Notes: a model not told the origin generated them from the letters alone. A stretch of DNA of 64,000 nt from Eubacteriaceae bacterium (GCA_030156895.1 JASGLP010000003.1:35444-99443), one strand, 5' to 3'. Positions 1 through 9,825 are shown, counted from the first letter of the stretch. Made by a program: numbers and translations.

Positions 1-2
1 TG

Positions 3-539
3 CGCAAGCAATTCGGGATGGTTCTTCAGGATACATGGCTTTATAACGCCAGTATCTGTGAAAATATCCGTTATGGGAAATTGGACGCTACTAACGAAGC
101 TGTGGAAAAAGCTGCTAAAGCTGCTCAGGTCGACCATTTTGTTCACACCCTGCCAGACGGCTATAATATGATTCTAAATGAATCAGCCAGTAATGTTTCC
201 CAGGGTCAAAAACAGCTTTTAACCATTGCCAGAGCAATCCTTGCTGATCCAAAAATTCTGATTCTTGATGAAGCGACCTCTTCCGTGGATACCCGAACAG
301 AAGTTCTAATACAAAAGGCTATGGATAACCTGATGGAAGGCCGTACCAGTTTCGTTATCGCCCACCGGCTATCGACTATTAAAAATGCCGATCTGATCCT
401 GGTTATGAAAGACGGTGATATTATCGAGCAAGGCAATCATGATGAGTTGCTTGTTCAGGATGGTTTTTATGCTCACCTCTATAATTCACAATTTGAGGAC
501 GCCGATACCTACCTCGAAGAAAGCGAGCTTACTTCTTAA
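3..539 (+). CDS. ABC exporter ATPase domain, C-terminal part (partial)
   Basis: The reading frame is open to the left edge, so only the C-terminal part of the nucleotide-binding domain of an ABC exporter is here. Visible are the Q-loop ([10 protein letters not shown]), a signature with NVSQGQKQ in place of LSGGQ, Walker B with the D-loop ([12 protein letters not shown]) and the H-loop (IAHRLSTI). The layout is that of MsbA/LmrA-type half-transporters that fuse membrane and ATPase domains. The substrate cannot be inferred. Walker A and the membrane part lie outside the window. A hairpin with a T-run follows at once, so this is probably the last gene of its transcript. Confidence 0.9.
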   Translation, partial: RKQFGMVLQDTWLYNASICENIRYGKLDATNEAVEKAAKAAQVDHFVHTLPDGYNMILNESASNVSQGQKQLLTIARAILADPKILILDEATSSVDTRTEVLIQKAMDNLMEGRTSFVIAHRLSTIKNADLILVMKDGDIIEQGNHDELLVQDGFYAHLYNSQFEDADTYLEESELTS

Positions 540-556
540 ATTAAATAGTATTATCA

Positions 557-593
557 AACGGTTCCGGATTTAAAATCTCCGGGCCGTTTTTTT
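557..593 (+). terminator. Rho-independent terminator of the ABC exporter
   Basis: ACGG..CCGGA pairs with TCTCCGG.CCGT around an AT-rich loop, followed by seven T, 18 bases after the stop codon. Confidence 0.8.
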
Positions 594-779
594 ATTGCAA
601 AAATACAACTGCCATCAATTTTAGTGCTTGCTGCTCAAAAGAAAACCTTCTTTTTTATCAAATTTTAAAGCTTTTGTTAGTTATACTCACAAAAGGGTAA
701 AATGATTAAAATACTCTTTGTAATTATTCTATTGTTTTCCAACACAAAGATCGAAAATTTAAGAAAAGGAGAAAAAATC

Positions 780-962
780 ATGAAGAATGAAGACAAAATG
801 ACTAACACCCCATTTTATAATTCAAAATGGTGGCTCGTATTATGGAGCTTTCTACTCTGGCCTCTGGGATTAATCATGCTCTGGAATTATTTAGACCGGA
901 TGCATAAGAATGAATTGCCGCGAACAAAGCTTGTTGATAAAAAACTGGAAGAATATCCATAG
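780..962 (+). CDS. Small membrane protein, unknown
   Basis: A 60-residue protein with one long hydrophobic, tryptophan-rich segment (about residues 15-36, SKWWLVLWSFLLWPLGLIML) followed by a basic, charged tail (YLDRMHKNELPRTKLVDKK). I chose the ATG at 780 because AAAGGAG lies just upstream; an in-frame ATG at 702 would add 26 residues but has no ribosome site. The gene stands alone between two transcription units. No family is recognised. A single-span or hairpin inner-membrane peptide is the most that can be said. Confidence 0.6.
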   Translation: MKNEDKMTNTPFYNSKWWLVLWSFLLWPLGLIMLWNYLDRMHKNELPRTKLVDKKLEEYP

Positions 963-1082
963 AAACCTTTGAATTACCTTAAAATCAACCACCCATTTTA
1001 AGCCAAAAACCCTTAAGAAACTTGTGAAATTCTTTAGTTTATGTTAAACTTCCCTTGAAGTTTCCATTTATGACAATTTTTT

Positions 1083-1115
1083 CAACCACCATGAACTTAC
1101 GCTTCCTGGTGGTTG
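1083..1115 (+). promoter_or_regulatory. Leader hairpin upstream of glycosyltransferase
   Basis: CAACCACCA and TGGTGGTTG form a perfect 9-bp stem around a 15-base loop, 85 bases before the glycosyltransferase start. No T-run follows, so it looks like a structured 5' leader and not a terminator. Function unknown. Confidence 0.4.
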
Positions 1116-1199
1116 TCGCTTGTGTGCTGATTATCCGAAATAATGCTTATTCAGAGACAAGTCAGGGTTTTCCTGAATTCACTAAGGAGCAGTTTAAAA

Positions 1200-2438
1200 A
1201 TGGTTTCACAGATTTTCACTTTGTTATTTATTTTAGGTCTGCCATTTATGATGTACGGACTCTATTATCTTTTAATTGGCTTATTTGGCTATGCCAAACA
1301 CAACCGTTTCCAGCAGGCAGCACCTAAACATCGGATCGCCGCTGTGGTGGCCGCCCGAAATGAAGCTGCCGTCATTGGTCATCTGGTTGAGAGTCTTAAG
1401 CAGCAAGATTATCCGACCGAGCTGATGGATGTTTACGTTATCCCAAACAATTGTACGGATGATACCGAAGAAGTCGCCCGAGCTCATGGCGCAAAGATCA
1501 TGACCTGCACTGCCGAGGTTAAATCCAAAGGTGCAGCATTGGCACAATTTTTTAAATACATTTTTGCCAACAATGATCGCTATGACGCTTTCTGCATCTT
1601 TGATGCTGATAATCTGGTTGATAAGAACTTTTTTTCTGCGATGAACAATGTTCTGTGTTCTGGTGAAAAAATCGCTCAGGGCTATCGTGACAGCAAAAAC
1701 CCTGATGATTCGTGGATTTCAGGCTGCCAATCGGTCTTTTACTGGACACTCAACCGCTTTTTAAATCTGGCTCGCTATCGTCTGGGATTATCGGCCGCTT
1801 TAAACGGTACCGGTTTCATGGTTTCGGCTGATCTAATCAAACAAGAAGGTTTCGAAACCTTTACGCTAACGGAAGATATCGAGTTTACCACGCAATGTGT
1901 TTTAAAAGGCTATCGCGTCGCCTGGGTTCCGGAAGCAAAAACCTTCGATGAGCACCCTTTACGCTTTGACCAGTCCTGGTCACAACGTAAAAGATGGTCA
2001 ACCGGAACAATCCAGTGTTTCGGCCTTTACCACAGGGATTTGCTCAATAATTTTTTTGAGAATAAAAACTTTTGCGCCCTGGATATGCTCTTGTTTCTGA
2101 TCGCGCCATTTATTCAAGTTTTGACCTGTATTTACACCATTTCGTCCTTTATCATTTTGGGAATGCTCTACATTTCCACCGGAATCTGGTCCGATGCACT
2201 GACCTTTGCCATTTTCTTTGCAATTTGCGGTCTGGTGTTCAGCGTTGTTTTCTCACTGATGGTTTTATGGATGGAAGGCAAAAAAGTGAAAGAAATCAAC
2301 CGCCAGTCAATTTTTTCATTTTGGCTCTATCTAATGTCCTGGATTCCCATCAATTTTCTGTGTTTTATTAAACCCATTGATGTCTGGGAACCCATTGAGC
2401 ACACTAAAAGTATTAAAATTTCACAAATTGCGGAATAA
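1200..2438 (+). CDS. Processive family-2 glycosyltransferase (membrane)
   Basis: A 412-residue GT-A type glycosyltransferase of the cellulose/hyaluronan/poly-GlcNAc synthase kind. It has an N-terminal membrane segment, a cytoplasmic catalytic core with AAVVAARNE (nucleotide binding), FDADN (DxD), TED (catalytic base) and QRKRW (the Q-x-x-R-W acceptor motif of processive enzymes), then three C-terminal hydrophobic blocks. It should polymerise and extrude a beta-linked polysaccharide, or build a glycolipid, at the inner membrane. The ATG at 1200 follows AAGGAG at 10 bases; the in-frame ATG at 1143 has no such site. No polysaccharide partner genes are nearby, so the sugar is unknown. Confidence 0.85.
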   Translation: MVSQIFTLLFILGLPFMMYGLYYLLIGLFGYAKHNRFQQAAPKHRIAAVVAARNEAAVIGHLVESLKQQDYPTELMDVYVIPNNCTDDTEEVARAHGAKIMTCTAEVKSKGAALAQFFKYIFANNDRYDAFCIFDADNLVDKNFFSAMNNVLCSGEKIAQGYRDSKNPDDSWISGCQSVFYWTLNRFLNLARYRLGLSAALNGTGFMVSADLIKQEGFETFTLTEDIEFTTQCVLKGYRVAWVPEAKTFDEHPLRFDQSWSQRKRWSTGTIQCFGLYHRDLLNNFFENKNFCALDMLLFLIAPFIQVLTCIYTISSFIILGMLYISTGIWSDALTFAIFFAICGLVFSVVFSLMVLWMEGKKVKEINRQSIFSFWLYLMSWIPINFLCFIKPIDVWEPIEHTKSIKISQIAE

Positions 2439-2597
2439 TAAAGCCGTGCGAACATAAAAAGAGACCATCTCGAATTCAAGTTCACTTGAAAATTCGGGAT
2501 GGTCTCTTTTTATGTTCATAAGGCAAAGCAAGCGACGAGACCGCAACGCAGTGAAGGTCGAGTGCGCCGCTTGGCCGGCACGGCTTTATTATTCCGC
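2430..2597. repeat. Nested inverted repeat between convergent genes
   Basis: There are two perfect 20-bp inverted repeats. The inner pair (2450-2469 with 2498-2517) makes a hairpin with A and T runs that can act as a terminator both ways. The outer pair (2430-2449 with 2578-2597) includes the last codons and stops of both flanking convergent genes, which both end GCGGAATAA. About 60 GC-richer bases lie between the inner hairpin and the right outer arm. Confidence 0.75.
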
Positions 2598-3677
2598 CTC
2601 TGTATTTTCAGGTAACTGACTACTTTCTTGTGAATCCACTTCAATCGGTTCTTCAATCAGTTTAATCGTGACTGTTTCGTTCTTTTTCCTCATCACGACC
2701 AAAGCAATACTAACACAGGTAATCATCAGCATAAAGATCGTCAGGACATAATAACCACTTCCCAAATCAAGACTGACACTCGCTGACAAGAAGGATGGAT
2801 CCTTAATCAGAAAATCTACCAGCATCGTTCCCAAACTGCCAAGCACGCCTTCAATCAACTGCCTCATATTATCAAAAATACTTGTATTAATGGAATCTGT
2901 TAGTCCTTTGAGATAAAGGTTAGCTGACTCATTTATGTTCTTGATACCCAAGCCCACTGCAATCAATAATATTGATTGCACTGCGGACAGAACCAGCGGA
3001 AACCATGCCGAAACATTTTTAGCAGCCATCACGAGCAGTAACAGCAGATTAATAAAGAACAAGACAAAAACCAGCTCATTTAAGGTCGTTTTAAATCGAT
3101 CCACATCATCCATCATGGTATTGATTGTGTCAAATGTTTGTGATGCCGTATTCTGCATAGCTTCCAGTGACGCCTCGACATTTCTGGCATTCAAAACGAT
3201 ATTATAGGCACCATTCAGCAGATTATTAATCTGATCACCATTAACGAAAATTTCACTGATCCGACTCTGAATTTGGGCATCGCCTAAATAATCAAGGGAC
3301 GGATTATTTAAAGCGCTGTTTAGCCAGTTAAGTTTTTGCAGTTCGGGAAATGGTGTTCTCATAATATCTAGAATCGGTACCCCTCGAATAGTCAAATCCG
3401 ATAATGGTATATCAAAAACCTGCAAATCATCTATAGGTGTCTGAAAGAGAAAATCATCAAGATCCAGAGTTACAATCGAATTTTCAGAGTCAAGCAGTTT
3501 ATAGTCTTCCTCAAAGCCCGAAACCTGCAGATCCACACCAAAACTTAAAAAGGGCATAAAAAAGCCCGTCAACATCACTAGAATTAACAAAATACCAGCT
3601 GTTCGCAAAGGATTCATTTTAACCCAGTCTGACAGTTTAGCAAAGTAAACGAGCAGATTTTTTTTAAGTTTTTCCAT
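2589..3677 (-). CDS. Membrane protein, unknown (362 aa)
   Basis: A protein with an N-terminal membrane segment (about residues 27-46), a long extracytoplasmic stretch of about 160 residues with predicted helix and coiled coil (QNTASQTFDTINTMMDDVDR), two central membrane segments (about 203-250) and a last one near 315-335, ending in a short acidic cytoplasmic tail. The topology, two membrane blocks around a helical loop, resembles small integral proteins of unknown function in Clostridia. No enzymatic motif is visible. The start has GAGG upstream. It is transcribed towards the glycosyltransferase and shares its terminator region. Confidence 0.6.
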   Translation of the reverse strand: MEKLKKNLLVYFAKLSDWVKMNPLRTAGILLILVMLTGFFMPFLSFGVDLQVSGFEEDYKLLDSENSIVTLDLDDFLFQTPIDDLQVFDIPLSDLTIRGVPILDIMRTPFPELQKLNWLNSALNNPSLDYLGDAQIQSRISEIFVNGDQINNLLNGAYNIVLNARNVEASLEAMQNTASQTFDTINTMMDDVDRFKTTLNELVFVLFFINLLLLLVMAAKNVSAWFPLVLSAVQSILLIAVGLGIKNINESANLYLKGLTDSINTSIFDNMRQLIEGVLGSLGTMLVDFLIKDPSFLSASVSLDLGSGYYVLTIFMLMITCVSIALVVMRKKNETVTIKLIEEPIEVDSQESSQLPENTEAE

Positions 3678-3823
3678 TTTTTAACCTCTTTCAATTTTGA
3701 ATAAAACTACCCAATAATTCTAAACTTAAACGACTTATCAAATAATTTTCACTAATGTCAGGTTTTTCATGATAGCAGCTCTTTTAATTTAGTTTCATTC
3801 AATCAGACATTTTGTCATCTTTC

Positions 3824-4552
3824 TTATAATACCATATTTAAAAAGTTAATGGTTCGCTGATTTTGGGGATTGGCAAAGATCTCCTGGGGAGGCCCCTGCT
3901 CCACAATATAACCTTCATCAATAAAAATGACCCGGTCAGCAACCTCTCGGGCAAAGCCCATCTCATGGGTCACCACTACCATGGTCATCCCCTCATTTGC
4001 CAGCTGCTTCATAACATTTAAAACCTCGCCAACCATTTCCGGGTCAAGTGCAGATGTCGGCTCGTCGAAAAGCATGACATCCGGATTCATGGCTAGCGCC
4101 CGAGCAATCGCCACCCGCTGCTGCTGTCCGCCGGATAACTGGCCGGGATAAACCTCTGCTTTTTCCTGTAGGCCTACCCGCTTTAGAAGCCCCATTGCAA
4201 TGGCGTTAGCTTCATCCTTGCTTTTTATTTTTAAAGCCGTGGGTGCCAAACAAATATTATCAAGCACTGTCATATGTGGGAATAAATTAAACTGCTGAAA
4301 AACCATGCCGATATTTTGACGAAAAAGGTTGATCTTCTCATGGGCTCCTGTAATATCATTGCCATCGACTTCGACCGTCCCGCTGGTCGCTTCTTCCAGC
4401 GCATTTATACAACGCAGCAGCGTACTTTTCCCTGAACCGGATGGCCCAATGATGCAAACCACTTCCTTCTCTTTAATTTCCAGGTTAATGTCTTTTAATA
4501 CTTCAAGCTCGCCAAAAGTTTTTTTCAGGTTCTTAATTTTTATTTTTCCCAT
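3824..4552 (-). CDS. glnQ: Polar amino-acid ABC transporter, ATP-binding protein
   Basis: A 242-residue importer ATPase with Walker A (GPSGSGKST), Q-loop (VFQQFNLF), signature [15 protein letters not shown], Walker B ([12 protein letters not shown]) and H-loop ([15 protein letters not shown]). This set is typical of the GlnQ/HisP polar amino-acid family. It powers the permease encoded just upstream, whose 3' end overlaps its start by about 20 bases, so the two are translationally coupled. The ATG at 4552 follows AAGGAA. With the binding protein at 5335-6105 it completes an operon of binding protein, permease and ATPase. The substrate is an amino acid; glutamine, cystine and others cannot be told apart from the sequence. 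Confidence 0.93.
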   Translation of the reverse strand: MGKIKIKNLKKTFGELEVLKDINLEIKEKEVVCIIGPSGSGKSTLLRCINALEEATSGTVEVDGNDITGAHEKINLFRQNIGMVFQQFNLFPHMTVLDNICLAPTALKIKSKDEANAIAMGLLKRVGLQEKAEVYPGQLSGGQQQRVAIARALAMNPDVMLFDEPTSALDPEMVGEVLNVMKQLANEGMTMVVVTHEMGFAREVADRVIFIDEGYIVEQGPPQEIFANPQNQRTINFLNMVL

Positions 4553-5198
4553 ATGACATTTTCCTTTCAATTTGTTTCGAAATCTTCGATAGAATCATAA
4601 TTACAATAAAATACATGACCCCAACAATCAACCACATTTTAAAGCTTTCATAATTATTGGCAATAATTAGTTTGCCCGTCTGCGTCAGTTCAACCACCCC
4701 GATAACTGATAGGAGTGAGGTATCTTTCAGAGTAATAATACACTGATTGATTAGAGCTGGTGTCATGGTTCTGATCGCCTGAGGTAAAATGACTTTGCGC
4801 ATCGACAAGCCATATGTCAAACCGAGACTTCTAGCCGCCTCCATCTGTCCACTATTGATAGATTCAATCCCACCCCTGAAAATCTCAGCCAGATAGGCCC
4901 CAGCATTGAGACTTAATGTGATAACCCCAGCCAGATTCTGATCCAGACGAATTCCCAAAGCCATTGGAATTCCAAAATAAATGAAAAACGCCTGAACCAG
5001 GAGTGGGGTTCCCCTCACAATATCAACATAAACAAGAGCAATGGCTCGCAAAGCCTTTTGCGGAGCCACTGACAAAAGCCCAAAAACCAGGCCGATGATT
5101 GCAGCAAAAACAAGTGAAATAATTGTAATTTCAACAGTCATTCCCAGACCGCTTAAGAGGCGGGGCCAGTTCTGGGCAATTAATTCCGGTATACTCAA
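4533..5198 (-). CDS. Polar amino-acid ABC transporter, permease
   Basis: A 221-residue permease of the HisM/GlnP family with five or so membrane segments, the N-terminal family motif ([17 protein letters not shown]) and the EAA loop ([25 protein letters not shown]). I start it at the TTG at 5198, which follows AAGGAGG at six bases; a TTG at 5228 is a weaker alternative. It forms the membrane channel, probably as a homodimer, and couples to the ATPase downstream. Confidence 0.9.
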   Translation of the reverse strand: MSIPELIAQNWPRLLSGLGMTVEITIISLVFAAIIGLVFGLLSVAPQKALRAIALVYVDIVRGTPLLVQAFFIYFGIPMALGIRLDQNLAGVITLSLNAGAYLAEIFRGGIESINSGQMEAARSLGLTYGLSMRKVILPQAIRTMTPALINQCIITLKDTSLLSVIGVVELTQTGKLIIANNYESFKMWLIVGVMYFIVIMILSKISKQIERKMSYGKNKN

Positions 5199-5270
5199 AC
5201 TTTTCCTCCTTAAACTGCGGTTGTCCAACAGTCTTGACTCCTCTCAAAGTCAACACTTTTAGATAACCTA

Positions 5271-5308
5271 GAGAAATCATCTGCCAGCCAGGCTGACAGA
5301 TGATTCTC
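5271..5308 (-). promoter_or_regulatory. Intercistronic hairpin after binding-protein gene
   Basis: A near-perfect stem (GAGAAATCATCTG..CAGATGATTCTC with an inner GCC/GGC) between the binding-protein and permease genes. No T-run follows on the minus strand. By position it probably stabilises the upstream mRNA or attenuates the operon so that binding protein is made in excess. Confidence 0.6.
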
Positions 5309-5334
5309 AAAAACTGTGTTATTTTTAAATAGGC

Positions 5335-6105
5335 TTATTTCTGAATGTATGTATCCAGGATTTCCTGATATTTTCCGCTTTCCTTTAAATTGGCAAGGCC
5401 AGCATTAAACATCGCTAAAAGTTCAGCATTTTCGCCTTTTTTAACGGCAAATCCATAAGAACTCCCTTTTTCCATATCGGTAACAATTTTAAAAGGCATC
5501 CCATTGGCAATGGCATCTCCGACTACTGGGTAATCTTCAAACATGGCAACTGAATTACCAGCTTTCACATCTTCGTACATATTTGCTGAATCCGGGAAGG
5601 AAATCACTTCAAAGCCATACTGATCTTTAATCGAGTCGGCAAACGCCGCACCTTCTGTACCGTTTTTGACGGCCACCCGTTGTCCAGCCAAATCAGCGTA
5701 GGAAGTAATGGTGTCATTATCGGCAGAGATTCCCATCACTACCCCTGAATCAAAATAAGGATCTGAGAAATCAAAAACATCTTTTCGCTCATCTGTGATG
5801 CTCATACCGGCAATCATACCATCTGACTGTCCAGTTGATACTTCACCCAAAGCAGCGTCAAAACCTACCACTTTCAGTTCATAAGCGAAGCCCTGATCTT
5901 CAGCAATAGCCGCCAGCAGATCAATATCAATTCCCACCTGTTGGCCATTTTCATTTTCAAACTCAAATGGTTTAAATGTTGTGTCAGTGGCAATCACATA
6001 GGATTTTTCATCGCTGGCAGTAGACGAATCACTTGAGCAAGCCGACAATGAAACAACCATTGCAACAACCATCAGTAGAAGGCCGAGTTTTGTTAATCTT
6101 TTCAT
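5335..6105 (-). CDS. Polar amino-acid ABC transporter, substrate-binding lipoprotein
   Basis: A 256-residue periplasmic-binding-protein family 3 lipoprotein. It has a basic and hydrophobic signal peptide ending in the lipobox LSAC, a serine-rich linker, then the SBP_bac_3 core (YVIATDTTFKPFEFENENG, GIDIDLLAAIAE, DGMIAGMSITDERKDVFDFS). It captures the amino acid outside the cell and delivers it to the permease. First gene of the operon and followed by a stabilising hairpin. TTTCCTCC lies just upstream of the start as the ribosome site on the minus strand. Confidence 0.93.
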   Translation of the reverse strand: MKRLTKLGLLLMVVAMVVSLSACSSDSSTASDEKSYVIATDTTFKPFEFENENGQQVGIDIDLLAAIAEDQGFAYELKVVGFDAALGEVSTGQSDGMIAGMSITDERKDVFDFSDPYFDSGVVMGISADNDTITSYADLAGQRVAVKNGTEGAAFADSIKDQYGFEVISFPDSANMYEDVKAGNSVAMFEDYPVVGDAIANGMPFKIVTDMEKGSSYGFAVKKGENAELLAMFNAGLANLKESGKYQEILDTYIQK

Positions 6106-6225
6106 ACTTTTTCCTCCAATGCAAATTTTGTATCATAGAAAGATACACATTCCTAATTCAGCTAGCAGTATATCATTTTTTCGACATTTCTGCAATAAAA
6201 AGCAGTAACCGTTATCATAATGCGA

Positions 6226-6263
6226 CTAAAAAAATTCAGTCCTAATTTGACAATCAGGACTGA
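6226..6263 (-). terminator. Terminator of the 6279-8376 operon
   Basis: CAGTCCT and AGGACTG form a stem, and the minus-strand transcript then runs into eight T. It lies 16 bases after the stop of the membrane/coiled-coil gene. Confidence 0.75.
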
Positions 6264-6278
6264 TACTCATATTTTTAC

Positions 6279-7802
6279 TTATTTGACACGTTTTAAATAG
6301 CGTTGAATGGTTTCGTAGTCTTCTTCTGCGACAATATACTCCGAATCCTGATTTTCCATAATCAGTTCTTCCGGCAAGATTTCAATTTTCTCAGAAGCCC
6401 GGCGACCCTTTGTTTCAACCATTAAAACTTCCTTCTGGTCAAGTCGCTTCTTGCGCTGATTTAATCCTGCTTCAATCATATCCAGATCGTCGATGCGTTT
6501 ATTGATCACCTTGGACAAACTAATCAGATCATCCAAAACCTCATCGACAACAAATTGCTTGTCGATAATCGCCTTGAGTTTTTCCCGAATCAGATTGCCG
6601 GCAGCAACAATTTTTTCATCCCCGGTAATCGGCTGATAACTTTCTATTTCCTGTTGGAAGACAGTAACGGCATTCTGAAGATAATGAGTTTCTTCCATTG
6701 ATTGTTCAATTTCATTAAAAAGACTGCTCAAGCGTTTTTCTATTGAAGAAAAGTCGCCCTGCTCTTCGCCATTAAAATCAAGTCCAGTTTTTATACGTGA
6801 AACTTCCCTTGGCGCTTGTGATTCTTTTACAACCGGTTCAAAAACAGCACTTCCCAGCTCGCGTTCAACTGACATTTTAGGAATTTCTCGTGTTGATACA
6901 GAAGGCATGGCCGGTTTTGTTGCAGCATGCTCTTTTTCCTTGGGCATTTCCCAAATTGATTCAACAATTTCTTTTGGCACTTTCTGAACAAGTTCAGACT
7001 GGATTTTCGCTTGTGGAATGACCGTTGTCTTCTGCTCCTGAAAGACCGGTTTTTGAAATTCCGACTGATTTATGCGACTCTGAATTAATTCCTGTTCGTC
7101 GGCAAAAGGCACTTGCTGCTCTTTACCCAAGTTGCGTTTAATATCTCTTAAAAATTCACCCGTTTCATATCGCTTCTCCGCTTCAAGATAATCAATCTTT
7201 TTGGACTCTTTAAAAGTCGGCTGCATGACTTCTTGCCGTCTGGTTTCACTGCGGGTATTGCTTCTACTATTATTTTCGATAAGTGAGTTGAAAATACTGT
7301 CGTAATCGGATTCTTCATCATCAGTTGCAGACAGCCAATTTTTTCGATTTTCTGTTTTCTTTGGTTTAGCCGTTTTCTTAACTGGCTGTTCGAGCGTTTC
7401 CACGCTTTCTTCCAAAAGACCATCTTTACCAATTAAAACCCACCACAACAAATGCGCCAAAGTGATCATCAAAAAATCAACCAGTGCCAGACCCATGAAA
7501 AAATAAAATGGAACTTCTGGAATCAAAAACAGGCACAATCCAAAAATAATCCCATTTCCAATCGTTGCGACCAGGCCGCCGATAAATGGCATATTTTTCA
7601 AAAATGGACTGCGGTTCAAATCATAGAGCGACAAAACAACCAGTTTGATTCCCACAAATAAGCCCATTAAGATGATAAAAGCATCTGCATGGGGTAATGT
7701 CTGAAGAATCTGATATCCTAACAGATATCCGTATCCGGCAATTGCTAACCCAAACAAGTCAAAGATCAGCAATCCCCAACATCTTCCAATACTTAATCTC
7801 AT
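6279..7802 (-). CDS. Membrane protein with long coiled-coil tail, unknown
   Basis: A 507-residue protein with four hydrophobic segments in the first 130 residues (GLLIFDLFGLAIAGYGYLLG and others), a long charged, low-complexity region (TAKPKKTENRKN, KESKKIDYLEAEKRYE) and a helical C-terminus with heptads (about residues 355-480). No catalytic motif is visible. It follows the 7807-8376 gene after four bases, so both are one operon. A membrane-anchored scaffold or cytoskeletal-type protein is a fair guess from architecture only. AGGAGT precedes the start. Confidence 0.6.
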   Translation of the reverse strand: MRLSIGRCWGLLIFDLFGLAIAGYGYLLGYQILQTLPHADAFIILMGLFVGIKLVVLSLYDLNRSPFLKNMPFIGGLVATIGNGIIFGLCLFLIPEVPFYFFMGLALVDFLMITLAHLLWWVLIGKDGLLEESVETLEQPVKKTAKPKKTENRKNWLSATDDEESDYDSIFNSLIENNSRSNTRSETRRQEVMQPTFKESKKIDYLEAEKRYETGEFLRDIKRNLGKEQQVPFADEQELIQSRINQSEFQKPVFQEQKTTVIPQAKIQSELVQKVPKEIVESIWEMPKEKEHAATKPAMPSVSTREIPKMSVERELGSAVFEPVVKESQAPREVSRIKTGLDFNGEEQGDFSSIEKRLSSLFNEIEQSMEETHYLQNAVTVFQQEIESYQPITGDEKIVAAGNLIREKLKAIIDKQFVVDEVLDDLISLSKVINKRIDDLDMIEAGLNQRKKRLDQKEVLMVETKGRRASEKIEILPEELIMENQDSEYIVAEEDYETIQRYLKRVK

Positions 7803-7806
7803 TCAT

Positions 7807-8376
7807 CTACTCCTTATGTCCAAATTTTTCAGGAGTTTTTCTCATTTCTCCAAAATCAAGGTTCGTTCCTTTTTTTTGAGTTTCAAGATCTCGAGAAAGA
7901 TCCAAGGGTTCGGTGTTCCAGTACATGGCTTCAATTTCCTGCAACTTTTGATATTCACGATTCAGGGTTTCTTCTTTCCGATTGACCTCTTCATGACGCT
8001 GCTTTAAGATCTTCAGGGCTGTTCCCAGCGAATCCAGCATTTCTTGAACCATTTTTTCCCGCTGTTCAATGTTACTAAGCTGACGATTCAGATCTTCCGC
8101 TTCGTAGGAAGTTCGCTTATCGGTGTTTTCCATGAATCGTTCTTCTTCCTGCTTAATATCCTTAAAAACCCTTTCAAAGTTATCATGACGCTTGACCAGC
8201 ACCTCATCTTCTTTGCGGTGCAGACCAGTATCATTGCCTTCGTTTTGGGTTGCCTTAACAATCAGGGATTTTAACTCTTCATCTTTTTGGAGTATCAGTT
8301 TTTCAAGCTTGTCGATTCGATTTTCTACATACTCGAAATATTCGTTTTTATTGCCAGACTCCTGACCATTTGACAT
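7807..8376 (-). CDS. Coiled-coil protein, unknown
   Basis: A 189-residue, highly charged protein that is almost wholly helical, with coiled coils at about residues 13-45 and 60-145 (NRIDKLEKLILQKDEELKSL; EREKMVQEMLDSLGTALKIL). It has no membrane segment or signal peptide. It is the first gene of a two-gene operon with the membrane coiled-coil protein, which suggests the two proteins associate. AGAGGTGA precedes the ATG. No known family recognised. Confidence 0.6.
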   Translation of the reverse strand: MSNGQESGNKNEYFEYVENRIDKLEKLILQKDEELKSLIVKATQNEGNDTGLHRKEDEVLVKRHDNFERVFKDIKQEEERFMENTDKRTSYEAEDLNRQLSNIEQREKMVQEMLDSLGTALKILKQRHEEVNRKEETLNREYQKLQEIEAMYWNTEPLDLSRDLETQKKGTNLDFGEMRKTPEKFGHKE

Positions 8377-8571
8377 CCTGATTCACCTCTATCCTATACT
8401 TTCTATCTATTATAGCAAAATTTTCGTAAAAAGTATAATACAAACTTGTTACAAAAATAAATTATACCGACTATAGATTAAACCATAGAATTAAAAAATA
8501 ATCAAGTCAAGCTTCAGTTTTTAAGAATAAAAACAGATTCGGCCTGATTTCGCCATTTGTAGCTAAGTTTT

Positions 8572-9549
8572 TTAAAGTAACTTTTTCTGCCGCTCAAGAA
8601 AACGTTCAGCCTGATTAAAAATATCCTGAATCGTTTCGTCATCTTCATATTTCGTGCCGAAACCAAAGCTCACTGACAGTTTAATGGATTTTATTTTAAC
8701 TTCTTCCAGCATTTTGCGAATACGCTCAATCGCGCGTTCTACCCGGGCACCTTCCGTTTTTGGCATAATAATCACAAACTGCCCTTCGCTGAAGCGCGCA
8801 ACGACATCATCGCCGCGACAGCCGTTGTCCAGAATATAAGCGGCTTTTTTAATAAAATCATCACCCACTACATGCCCATATCGACTGTTTAACTCGTGCA
8901 AGCCATTAATTTCAACCAGAATAATCGATAATGGATATTGGTTGGAATTATCCATTTTTTTAATTTCCAACTCGTAAAAAGCTTTATTGTAAATTCCCGT
9001 GAGCGGATCACGAAAAGACATGGATTCAATTTTATTTTTTTCGCCGCCTTCTGCAAGCATGGCTTTTAAAGCTTCTCTTTTTTCTGTCACATCCTGAATA
9101 AAGCAAACCACTCCGATAACCTGGTTGCTGTTATCCTTGATGGGCGCCCAATAATTTTTTCCCAGTACATAGGTCTCACCATTATCTTTGTATTCTTCAA
9201 CTGAAACAAACTGTTCACCAGCCAGAGCCCGGTCACAAAAGCCCTTTATTGTTTCACGCTCCTCAAAGCTGTCCATCAGATCCAGTATTTTTGATCCGAT
9301 TTGGATGGTCACGCCCCACTGTGACTTCATCACTTCGCGATGGCGGTTGTTAAAACTTAAATAGCGATAACGCGTATCAAGCCCAAAGATCATAAAATCA
9401 TGACTGGTTTCAAGTACTGCTTTTAAAACACTATTGGCCAGTTCTAATTTTTCTTTTAGCGCGATAATACCATCTTCAAAGGGATCTGTCATTTGCCCCC
9501 GGCGCTCCTCGTTCATTGTTTCAATTGTTACTTTCTCGTCACTACTCAC
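8572..9549 (-). CDS. PAS-GGDEF protein with degenerate active site
   Basis: 325 residues: a PAS domain (about 40-155, TSHDFMIFGLDTRYRYLSFN) ending in the DVTEKREA linker, then a GGDEF fold (about 175-325, DPLTGIYNKAFYE). The diguanylate cyclase signature is replaced by SEGQF (residues 254-258) and the first metal-binding aspartate by glutamate (LVEINGLHELN). It therefore probably does not make c-di-GMP. It may bind GTP or regulate a partner such as the PAS-GGDEF-HD-GYP protein encoded downstream. No membrane segment is seen, so it is cytoplasmic. Confidence 0.85.
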   Translation of the reverse strand: MSSDEKVTIETMNEERRGQMTDPFEDGIIALKEKLELANSVLKAVLETSHDFMIFGLDTRYRYLSFNNRHREVMKSQWGVTIQIGSKILDLMDSFEERETIKGFCDRALAGEQFVSVEEYKDNGETYVLGKNYWAPIKDNSNQVIGVVCFIQDVTEKREALKAMLAEGGEKNKIESMSFRDPLTGIYNKAFYELEIKKMDNSNQYPLSIILVEINGLHELNSRYGHVVGDDFIKKAAYILDNGCRGDDVVARFSEGQFVIIMPKTEGARVERAIERIRKMLEEVKIKSIKLSVSFGFGTKYEDDETIQDIFNQAERFLERQKKLL

Positions 9550-9763
9550 ACCAATTCCTCCTCGATTAATTGCCTATTAGTTCCCAAAACGTATCTATCT
9601 AAAGTTAATTTCAATTATTCTATATTTAAACAATTTTATTATATCAGATAATAATTTAATTCGGTAGCAAAAAAATCACTGCTTTCGCAATAAATACTCA
9701 GTGAGTAAATACTTACTCCTAATTTATTTTAGAGTTTAGACTTTGAAATCACTTTCTAAAAAA

Positions 9764-9809
9764 AGCAGCCGTTCACAATTAAGCATGCTAAATCGTGAAC
9801 GGCTGCTTT
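9764..9809 (-). terminator. Terminator of the GGDEF-HD-GYP gene
   Basis: AGCAGCCGTTCAC pairs perfectly with GTGAACGGCTGCT, followed on the minus strand by seven T. It lies 17 bases after the stop of the gene at 9826. Confidence 0.9.
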
Positions 9810-9825
9810 CGCAGCTAACTCATCC

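Noticed and set aside
1055..1327. 90-residue frame upstream of the glycosyltransferase
   Set aside because: It overlaps the start of the well-supported glycosyltransferase and includes the leader hairpin; no family features.
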